DNA of 9,024 bases from CAYJXJ01 sp964374095 (GTDB lineage Bacteria; Elusimicrobiota; Elusimicrobia; UBA1565; UBA9628): NCBI GenBank assembly GCA_964374095.1, contig CAYJXJ010000185.1, forward strand, positions 1 to 9,024. Reading direction: 5' to 3'. The position numbers were made by a program, and so were the translations under genes. Every line of letters begins with the position of its first letter. Position 1 is the stretch's first letter. Below are positions 6,201 to 9,024 of this stretch, in pieces. Under the pieces are notes generated by a model. It was not told the DNA's origin. It saw only the letters and a program-made list of their open reading frames with translations, and did not search any database.

Positions 6201-8953
6201 TTCTGGACATTTTTGAGATCGGGGAGATCCGGCGCTGGGGCACGGGCGGGGGCTCGCCCTACGCCATCAAGGGTTATCGCGTCAAACCCGAGTTGGGCGG
6301 CGACGAGGGCTTCCGGCGCTTCGCCGCGCGCGCCCACGCCCTGGGCATGCGCGTGGCCGTTGACGTGATTCCCAACCATCTTTCGCTGGACAGCGATTTT
6401 TTACAGAAGCATCCGGAAGGATTCTTACATATTGTTCCTCCCCAGCCTTCGGCTGGGGAGGACATCGAACAATGGCGGCAACGCGTGCTGGCCGAGGGGC
6501 CGCGCGAACAGTCCGGCAACCGATCCCCCGTCCTTTATCCCATTCTCACCCGGAACTACCCGGGCCGCGTGGGCCAGGATTTCTGGATCCTCGTCCACCA
6601 CCCGCGCACCGATTACGGCGACGTGATGTGGGTCGACATGGCCCAGCGGGATTTCTCCCAGAAGATCGCCCGGGATTGGGAGACCGGAGAGGTCCGGCGC
6701 CTGTTCGCCGAGATGGGAGTCGACCTCGTGCGCCGGGACATGGCCTACTACGTGCTCAACGCCGGCTATCACCACCGCTGGATGAAGATTTTAGAGGCGG
6801 AGCGCGATTCGGTCCAAGGCTGGGCCCGCGTTGAAATGGATCGGCTCATCCGTGCCTTCGAGTCCCGCTGGCTGGCCCTGGGCGGGGCGGAGTTCCTCCA
6901 GGAGATGACCGGCGCGGCCAAACAGGCCAAGCCTTCCGCGGCCTTGATCGACGAGCTCTACGGCTACTTCACCGAACTGAGCCCGCACTCCGACGCGGGT
7001 TACAATAAGAACGACCACGACCTCTCCATGGGCCAGGAGGGTCTCTACGACCGCATCTCGCGGGGCGACGCGGCCGCGGTCCGGCGCGCCCTGCGGCGCG
7101 TGGCTTTCTCGCTCTGGCAGAGGGGCGGGGCCGGGCTGGTGCACTTCTTCGGAAACCATGACGAGTCCAACCCCGTGGACAAGTTCAGCCCGCTCTACCG
7201 GGCCGCGGTGGCCCTGACCCTATTCTTCCGGCCCACCTTGGTTTACGCGGGCTTCGAGCGCGGCGTGGGCCAGAGGGAGGGCTTGATCGGGGACCTTTCC
7301 CGCTCAACCGACCTCAACAAGGACACCCCTTTCGACATTCCCGTCCTCCTGGATTGGAGCCGCTCCGATCCGGGCCGCCGCGCCTTCCTTCAGGCGGCGC
7401 TCGGAATGGCCGAGACCCACGCCGACGTGCTTCGCGACGGGGCCTTGGAGGTCCTGGAGCCGGAGGGCGATTCCCCTATCGCGGCCTGGAGCGCCTCGCA
7501 CCGCGACCCGGCCACGGGCGCTCAGAGGACCATACTCGTGGCCGCCAACCTTTCCCGCGACAACGGCTCCGAGAAGCAGTGGGCGCGCCTGCCCATGGAC
7601 AAGCCGCTGTTGATCGACTTCGGCGCCTTCCGCCCGCGGCCGGACCGGACCTATCGCTTTATCGACCGCGCCGAAGCGCGGCCTGACGGCTCGTTTGCCG
7701 AGTACAACTACACCGGACAGGAGCTATTGGCCAAAGGGCTTTCCATCGGCCTGCCGCCGGGCGGTGTGCATCTGTTCAAAGTAGAGGAGCTTGAGCCCGC
7801 GGCGCCGCCGACTGGACCTCCCGCCGTCCCTGAGGCTGGTGTGCAGGTTGATCTTGATTCACCAGCCTCAGGGACTGCCGTTGTTGCTGAAGCCGCACAG
7901 TCACAGCCTCCTCAGATATCCGTCCCTGTCGTCGCCGTTCCCAATTCCAGCCGTTGGGATAAGTTTACCCAACGCCTGGTGAACATCTCAGCCGTCCTCT
8001 TCAGCGCCTTGCAGGTTCCCCAGATCATCCTCAATCTTCAAAATATCGCGGCGGGCCATCCCGAAGCGCTCAAGAACCTCCCTTGGGAAGGCTACACCTC
8101 GGGCATGATGGCCAACATGCTTCTTTTGAGCTTCTTCGTCTCCTTAAAGGACCGCAGTCCGGCGATAGTGCAGGCCGTGGGCATCCTGACCAGCGCGGTC
8201 GTGGTGGGGCAGATATTCTTTGCCGGCTTGATGCCATTTGCCGCGGTAGCCGCCATTGGCGCGGTCATGGTCGTGGGCTTCATCGTCAACCTGCTGAAGT
8301 GGCGCGGACGCCTGCCCGAGACCCTAACGATCCGCCTGCCCAAGATTTTCGGCGGCCTAGCCGTGCGGTTCTCCCCCTGGACTCTCTGGGAGCGCACGTC
8401 GGTTCTTCTGGGGCTCTTCGCCCTGCCGGTCTCGGCGGCCGTGACCTTCGGCTTCGGGGCCACTCTGGGGATCGCGGCCTTGGCCGGGTTGGCCGCGGCT
8501 CTCGGCGGCGCCGCGCTCATGGCCTTGCAGGCGCGAGGCAAGCTCCCGGCGTGGCTGAGCCAGGCGTGGGTCCAATTCGGGGCGTGGCTCGCGACGCTTC
8601 TCTTCGTGCTGGGGCCGGTCGCCCAGCACGTGGCCAATTGGCGCAACCCCGCGGGGATGGCCGGCATCGCGGTCGGAACCCTGCTGATCGGGACGCTGGG
8701 CAATTTGATGATGCTGCCCCGGGCCATGACGACCCGCAACCGCATCTGGTTCATCGGCAGCACCTACGCCGTGGTGGTGGGAGGCATGGCGGTGCTCGCC
8801 TCCCTGTACGCGGCGGGCGTGGTGGGCGCGCTGCTCTTCTGGCCCGTGGTCCTGGCCGTGCCCGCCCTGTTGTTGTGGTCGCTGGTTCGCGCCAAGAACG
8901 CCCTGGGCCTTCCTAACCTGAAGTCGGTCCTCTCCTTCCTCTGGACCCGATAG
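122..8953 (+). CDS. Giant secreted or membrane multidomain protein: zincin-like, two S8-like, HEAT repeats, GH13 amylase, PQ-loop membrane domain
   Basis: One uninterrupted frame encodes about 2943 residues. I chose the ATG at 122 because it begins a classical signal peptide (Lys-Arg, then a hydrophobic core, then VLA-Q cleavage site near 28/29). The frame is open upstream to a TTG at 77, but that would put 15 Pro/Ala-rich residues before the signal. No strong Shine-Dalgarno is visible; GAG lies almost adjacent to the ATG, and GGAAG at 101-105 is too far away. Domain order and catalytic residues are given in the separate domain entries. The only intact catalytic set I see is in the GH13 domain (D2206, E2278, D2347); HELSH at 348-352 is a candidate metal site. 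The S8 domains are degenerate. The product probably sits in the cell envelope, anchored by the Ala-rich hydrophobic segment and about 10 C-terminal helices. Substrate and pathway are unknown. Coding is supported by consistent GC-rich codon use and by family motifs from end to end in one frame. Confidence 0.93.
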   Translation: MYKRFFAILLSAALVVLSPGLEGARVLAQTVSVPRRGGRVGLPSAPMGRAAPSAGFSRSPFSLPGLAISPSAPAPGVLPAPAAVTPVEIPTLPAPLAGASAEPMASQPPRSFETMVRQLAGPSPVGGLPADAPTEERASAAREEFRRRIAGQEAGVSAAAVDPGPGGPSSHLNPATGNGAGVSAAVPRVPSAAAQRGQRRSVMLGPVLAAVSAAFSMSLQAVADATQGAFAAAAGGAAGASVLAIALSAAAWAGAGAAAAFAAWFIVDAAAFITAMVRGRGMSEAGLARVVQAEVDAGRLDPGVGERVRPYRSRGFFDLTWGLHRDGLIYVRPQLAATPFLLRAVLAHELSHLKDARGRGPPPATWIKVVGARTASEMRARLRELRPAKFLRSFRIAPLERALPKAEVSLRLSQPYDILVLNPTNSSLGDSALYGFLSEGTARPEVASGVEPAEKLRGRSGDLGAVVLDRAWESLPGPGSREGDQLDSALRELDALTLLASRGEARPESFAVRSYAKRFRRLALQAQRRSAGDRRASEKLERQVRQLWKDIAAERIGDTRLAALITALWGSLRHKGLAFLPFGPNDPGVEVFERLLRAWDGPGGGRLRVTRVDLEDGGHILVARKLEARVGLWIRPPAGRELAASISGASDSRQRLAAGRRILTEAGLAEELAQFDQLGVEVRDVYGADVGRREIYVTIPRRNAWAVRGVVEKAAMLVEPARADFEPHLLDAAERQGAARVWEGGITGAGGQIFLVGTGGDAAHQDFGGRLLDVVDRVAEGPEDWNGHETVTTAIAVSDGQSVLGRVLGMARQAFAVVAKVFSRESPGAVDGDIKGSLLVALERGADVINLSLGSRGHSGDDLARFLSDLTLRRNSKGDQPIVTGSFGNAGPFDRTGSQPAVGVNVIAVAAAARAPAPGTPRSEAEQGYDRLLERLARARDHQDPAVRARADQAFDRLQLEPAAGMAEAQALVSHVGLDGPQSPPASSPLAGRPHYISFYSSVGPDMDPRSGAKRVRLKPDLAAIGGDVVTDPGDADVYKHGVLAAKSKNMPHSASDSPDHRHTRMSGTSMAAPMTAGIALLVKQALRLAGFDVARPDVGWLIRAIVSAPKVAGLALLLGMGLRVTGIKADIIREDLPLAVKAILMRTSGDMGVPVWLQGAGLIDAGAAVRLIAESSVDALNGRLKAIWGRVRGGAAAPTLSPWAWIERYREVVRLEDQVYAAGEIARGEAFAQQRAPAAAHVRGNAVHAEAVRGFQAEAKTALPRFLELLADPVWLVRRQAALALLNLKDAAAAMPLAEAALNDADPRVREMAFMALANLATHAADELLLKAASDPRPDVALYSAYALARHGDPGGIWRLEAGTLDPDEAVRVSAVWLLGQVARRLDARQSRVLAARVRQEAERGHIRHRAAAALFNMVQGNPAAVADEAVVDLLEAGGPQDLALTRTISRFFSAAVQDKDLGERLKEGRVRAAAAAFVERHRAAGRSPGGLGEMVRLLAKHLGLSLDVPTPLPHPGGAGVHGVDPVMGPLDLIVEAPASALPAADLQLFHAVLKADLPSAGASWVSVPGHKLFAFTRAMARRGIALRRSRPLHALGPGPGLALHEGGAETEIELPGFNAAGASEARVMAALETTAARLAQEGRSAAVVSINLGGRSRPGTPLARLVNRLILGGLGVVAGSGNEGPLEGSVTSPADSGLAVAVAAAGAEGGVQSYSGRTRPEDAQPFWAQRLPAAGAGTGAAARQTARALELLYRRLAAGLTVDGGRVPDGAFLYLTELVGSLLGAEPGRGGPAVFDDVGRALHELESRLADPWLVRRRIAQLAIAAREKREAPGAIGETGKLDLVGRSPTESIAPTLGELRAVLSGGVATAGAVQPFRFKVPSGDWPKARSAGLEGFYFSKLEHERGMGAAALSQVDDYFRYLDGLLKPLWAAPIRESLRLLSASSLAPAEKNAALNRYLSGTLKDLRARAQSLDSASWLRGAQIYAILARSYNRLGPGKNFLDSLDDAELVRIQRETSSNTIWLLDIFEIGEIRRWGTGGGSPYAIKGYRVKPELGGDEGFRRFAARAHALGMRVAVDVIPNHLSLDSDFLQKHPEGFLHIVPPQPSAGEDIEQWRQRVLAEGPREQSGNRSPVLYPILTRNYPGRVGQDFWILVHHPRTDYGDVMWVDMAQRDFSQKIARDWETGEVRRLFAEMGVDLVRRDMAYYVLNAGYHHRWMKILEAERDSVQGWARVEMDRLIRAFESRWLALGGAEFLQEMTGAAKQAKPSAALIDELYGYFTELSPHSDAGYNKNDHDLSMGQEGLYDRISRGDAAAVRRALRRVAFSLWQRGGAGLVHFFGNHDESNPVDKFSPLYRAAVALTLFFRPTLVYAGFERGVGQREGLIGDLSRSTDLNKDTPFDIPVLLDWSRSDPGRRAFLQAALGMAETHADVLRDGALEVLEPEGDSPIAAWSASHRDPATGAQRTILVAANLSRDNGSEKQWARLPMDKPLLIDFGAFRPRPDRTYRFIDRAEARPDGSFAEYNYTGQELLAKGLSIGLPPGGVHLFKVEELEPAAPPTGPPAVPEAGVQVDLDSPASGTAVVAEAAQSQPPQISVPVVAVPNSSRWDKFTQRLVNISAVLFSALQVPQIILNLQNIAAGHPEALKNLPWEGYTSGMMANMLLLSFFVSLKDRSPAIVQAVGILTSAVVVGQIFFAGLMPFAAVAAIGAVMVVGFIVNLLKWRGRLPETLTIRLPKIFGGLAVRFSPWTLWERTSVLLGLFALPVSAAVTFGFGATLGIAALAGLAAALGGAALMALQARGKLPAWLSQAWVQFGAWLATLLFVLGPVAQHVANWRNPAGMAGIAVGTLLIGTLGNLMMLPRAMTTRNRIWFIGSTYAVVVGGMAVLASLYAAGVVGALLFWPVVLAVPALLLWSLVRAKNALGLPNLKSVLSFLWTR
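716..952 (+). other. Ala-rich hydrophobic segment, probable transmembrane helices
   Basis: Residues about 200-277 are dominated by Ala, Val, Leu, Ile, Phe and Gly. They are bounded by Arg-rich ends (QRGQRR before, RGRG after). The stretch is long enough for two to four helices; the first is around 203-222 and the rest fall between about 228 and 276. It lies directly before the HExxH module, as in membrane-anchored zinc proteases of the M48 type. The number of helices, and so the side of the membrane on which the next domain lies, cannot be decided by eye. Confidence 0.55.
965..1200 (+). other. Zincin-like metallopeptidase module (HExxH)
   Basis: Residues 348-352 read HELSH, a perfect HExxH zinc-binding motif. 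It sits in a hydrophobic helix (LLRAVLAHELSHLKD), as in M48 and related peptidases. Before it is a segment of the form 'dGLIYVRPQL', resembling the beta strand that precedes the active helix in M48-like proteins. The two His would bind zinc and E349 would activate water. A third zinc ligand downstream could not be identified; a Glu in the 'FLSEG' segment around residues 437-439 is one candidate. Activity is therefore uncertain, and the domain is shorter than a typical full peptidase. Confidence 0.6.
1201..2195 (+). other. Unrecognised, largely helical region
   Basis: Residues about 361-691 match no family I recognise. The first part contains a hydrophobic strand (YDILVLNPTNS). The middle (about 480-577) is rich in Arg, Glu, Leu and Ala with heptad-like spacing and is probably helical or coiled coil. 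The last part (about 590-660) has alternating hydrophobic residues typical of beta strands. It could hold the rest of the zincin fold plus a linker to the S8 module. Confidence 0.4.
2196..3660 (+). other. Subtilisin-like S8 domain with the catalytic Asp replaced by Gly
   Basis: Residues about 690-740 look like an I9-type propeptide strand and helix. The S8 core follows. The Asp box reads LVGTGGDAAHQDF, aligning with the family pattern V-I-D-T-G-x-D-x-x-H-P-D-L, so Gly757 (codon GGA, 2390-2392) stands where the catalytic Asp belongs. The His box is NGHETV (H788), the substrate strand is VINLSLGS (S852), the oxyanion Asn is in GSFGNAGP (N889), and the Ser box is MSGTSMAAP (S1070). The C-terminal family ending 'GAGLIDAGAAV' is present near 1160-1175. 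A helical insertion of roughly 70 residues lies between the Asn and Ser boxes. Loss of the Asp suggests a weak enzyme or a pseudoprotease used for binding. Confidence 0.85.
3905..4530 (+). other. HEAT-type (PBS-lyase-like) helical repeats
   Basis: Residues about 1262-1470 hold around six helical-hairpin repeats. The clearest pattern is L-x-D-x-D-x-x-V-R-x-x-A-x-x-A-L-x-x-L: 'LADPVWLVRRQAALALLNL', 'LNDADPRVREMAFMALANL', 'ASDPRPDVALYSAYALARH' and 'LDPDEAVRVSAVWLLGQV', followed by two more divergent units. HEAT repeats form curved solenoids for protein-protein contact, so this part probably bridges the flanking S8-like domains or binds a partner. Confidence 0.8.
4680..5290 (+). other. Second, vestigial S8-like domain
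   Basis: Residues about 1520-1725 resemble the central part of an S8 fold. A strand ending VVSINLGG corresponds to the 'VINLSLGG' strand. Then come a helix and LGVVAGSGNEGP (oxyanion Asn, N1684), a VTSPAD segment, an 'AVAVAAAG' strand, and SYSGR matching the family's 'SxxG' turn. The Ser box (GTSMAxP) is absent, and so are clear Asp and His boxes. The Ser of the SLG strand is Asn. The preceding segment 'WVSVPGHKLFAFTRAMARRG' resembles the propeptide-like strand and helix before the first S8 domain. This domain cannot be a subtilisin-type enzyme and is probably structural or a decaying duplicate. Confidence 0.65.
5515..5625 (+). other. Isolated HEAT-like repeat after the vestigial S8 domain
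   Basis: The sequence LADPWLVRRRIAQLAI, starting at L1811, closely matches LADPVWLVRRQAALAL, starting at L1271 in the first HEAT array. A helix precedes it in both cases. Only one clear unit is visible. It probably descends from duplication of the S8-HEAT block or from expansion of a HEAT unit. Confidence 0.5.
5667..5705. repeat. Two-tier palindrome within the coding sequence
   Basis: GTTCTCC at 5667-5673 pairs with GGAGAAC at 5699-5705. Inside it, CGGAG at 5676-5680 pairs with CTCCG at 5688-5692 around the loop TCCATCG. The element falls just before the GH13 lead-in, in a locally less GC-rich stretch, at a probable domain boundary. Chance is possible because the arms are short. Confidence 0.4.
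5750..7797 (+). other. GH13 alpha-amylase-type glycoside hydrolase or glucanotransferase domain
   Basis: Residues about 1880-1985 are a helical lead-in and the barrel starts near 1986 (AQIYAILARSYNR). Family landmarks appear in order: a GSPYAIKGYRV segment; region I DVIPNH (D2081, N2085, H2086); region II VDLVRRDMA with Arg2204 and nucleophile Asp2206; region III LIDELYG with acid/base Glu2278; region IV FFGNHDES with Asp2347; then 'PTLVYAGFERG', matching the usual 'PGTPLVYYGQE' strand. A beta-rich C-terminal domain ends at 'LPPGGVHLFKVE', as in many amylases. All catalytic residues are present, so it probably acts on alpha-linked glucans or oligosaccharides. The exact reaction (hydrolysis or transfer) and the subfamily cannot be told from this. 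The segment between regions I and II carries a palindromic insertion. Confidence 0.88.
6431..6473. repeat. Strong palindromic element inside the GH13 coding region
   Basis: CTCCCCAGCC (6438-6447) and GGCTGGGGAG (6451-6460) are exact reverse complements around the triloop TTC. An outer pair, ATTGTTC (6431-6437) and GAACAAT (6467-6473), continues the stem across a 6-nt bulge (GACATC) on the right side. That makes 17 paired bases in 43 nt. It encodes IVPPQPSAGEDIEQ, between GH13 regions I and II, where loops vary in length. This looks like an in-frame inserted palindromic (REP-like) element. Confidence 0.7.
7798..7957 (+). other. Pro/Ala/Val-rich interdomain linker of lower GC
   Basis: Residues about 2560-2612 are rich in Pro, Ala, Val and Ser without a fold signature. 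They join the GH13 domain to the membrane domain. From about 7840 to 7960 the DNA uses more A/T-ending codons (GTT, GAT, TCA, CCT) than the rest of the gene. A 16-bp inverted repeat sits here, suggesting a foreign or inserted origin. Confidence 0.6.
7826..7875. repeat. Perfect 16-bp inverted repeat in the GH13/membrane linker
   Basis: GTCCCTGAGGCTGGTG at 7826-7841 is the exact reverse complement of CACCAGCCTCAGGGAC at 7860-7875, with an 18-nt loop. It is translated in frame as part of the flexible linker and lies in a stretch of lower GC. A perfect 16-bp match is most unlikely by chance over this distance. It is probably a small palindromic insertion tolerated because the linker is unstructured. 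Confidence 0.75.
7958..8950 (+). other. C-terminal polytopic membrane domain with PQ-loop (SWEET/MtN3-like) repeats
   Basis: Residues about 2613-2943 contain about ten hydrophobic segments. The first carries FSALQVPQIILNL (P2633-Q2634), a classical PQ-loop motif with an upstream small-residue helix. A second copy around LLFVLGPVAQHVANW (P2832, Q2835) is degenerate. In both copies the next helix ends in similar form ('MANMLLLSFF' and 'LGNLMMLPRA') and is followed by a helix with 'AVVVG'. PQ-loop families (SWEET, MtN3, cystinosin, KDEL receptor) are built from such three-helix repeats, and several carry sugars or amino acids. The domain may therefore be a carrier, but it could also be only an anchor. 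Confidence 0.65.
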
Positions 8954-8977
8954 TGGGGTCAGGTCTGTATTTTGATC
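8954..8977 (+). promoter_or_regulatory. Motif resembling the conserved sequence beside REP-associated transposase genes
   Basis: Directly after the stop codon the DNA reads TGGGGTCAGGTCTGTATTTT, then GATC. From memory, near-identical sequences of the form GGGGTCAGGTCTTG-x-ATTTTGACA recur just upstream of genes for REP-associated tyrosine (Y1, IS200-like) transposases in many bacteria. I cannot search to confirm it. No intrinsic terminator for the giant gene is visible between the stop and the window edge. Confidence 0.45.
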
Positions 8978-9024
8978 GATTCACGCCGGCGCGAGTTCCC
9001 GCGGCCCAGGGTGCCAGGCATGGT
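8972..9024 (+). CDS. Possible 5' end of a REP-associated (Y1) transposase gene, cut by the window edge
   Basis: From a possible TTG start the frame reads LIDSRRREFPRPRVPGMV and runs off the window. The ending R-P-R-V-P-G-M-V resembles the N-terminus of REP-associated tyrosine transposases, which often begin 'MxRxxRxxxPGxxYHV'. Only about 17 codons are visible and the start codon is a guess; the true start may be elsewhere. The nearby GGGGTCAGGTCT-like motif supports the call. If correct, the product would be a single-strand DNA transposase using an HUH motif and one catalytic Tyr, both beyond the window. Confidence 0.35.
   Translation, partial: MIDSRRREFPRPRVPGM

Noticed and set aside
5018..6379. 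Minus-strand open frame of about 453 codons
   Set aside because: It is antisense to the second S8 and start of the GH13 region, has no domain signature, and its composition is typical of a GC-rich shadow frame.
7952..7974. CGTTGGG...CCCAACG inverted repeat with a 9-nt loop
   Set aside because: Only 7 bp are paired, with no T-tract and no extension. It is too weak to call separately, though it lies close to the stronger repeat at 7826-7875.
1..9024. CRISPR array, tRNA or rRNA genes
   Set aside because: I saw no regularly spaced direct repeats, no tRNA cloverleaf signals and no rRNA-like segments. Coding sequence occupies nearly the whole window.

Overview
The window is almost entirely one giant gene. 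It lies in GC-rich DNA (roughly 70% GC by eye, with strong G/C preference at third codon positions). The reading frame runs unbroken from an ATG at 122 to a TAG at 8951-8953 and encodes about 2943 residues. All residue numbers below count from that ATG. The N-terminal signal peptide followed by a long Ala/Pro-rich stretch, together with the huge mosaic architecture, suggests an uncultured Gram-negative-type bacterium. The style resembles large secreted proteins I associate with high-GC Elusimicrobiota. That placement is inference and has not been tested by homology search.

Layout. Positions 1-121 are a short leader with a perfect 6-bp hairpin (21-37) and a possible -10 box (70-75). The protein then reads in this order: signal peptide (1-28); Ala/Pro-rich low-complexity region (about 29-199); Ala-rich hydrophobic segment (about 200-277); zincin-like HExxH module (HELSH, 348-352); an unrecognised helical region; a subtilisin-type S8 domain (about 690-1180) with His, Asn and Ser kept but the catalytic Asp replaced by Gly; about six HEAT-type repeats (about 1262-1470); a second, vestigial S8 domain without the Ser box (about 1520-1725); one isolated HEAT-like repeat (about 1800-1835); a GH13 alpha-amylase-type domain with complete catalytic residues (about 1880-2560); a Pro-rich linker; and a C-terminal domain of about 10 membrane helices with PQ-loop (SWEET/MtN3-like) signatures (about 2613-2943).

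What it may do. The layout reads as a membrane-anchored, cell-envelope protein with an intact glycoside-hydrolase centre next to a possible sugar-carrier-like membrane domain, preceded by degenerate protease modules that may act as scaffolds or binding domains. The protease-HEAT pair seems to occur twice, pointing to internal duplication and decay.

Three palindromic sequences sit inside the gene (5667-5705, 6431-6473, 7826-7875), at linkers or a surface-loop position. They look like in-frame insertions of small palindromic elements. Immediately after the stop codon there is a sequence resembling the GGGGTCAGGTCT...TTTTGA motif found next to REP-associated tyrosine transposases, followed by what may be the first codons of such a transposase. 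The two observations may be connected.
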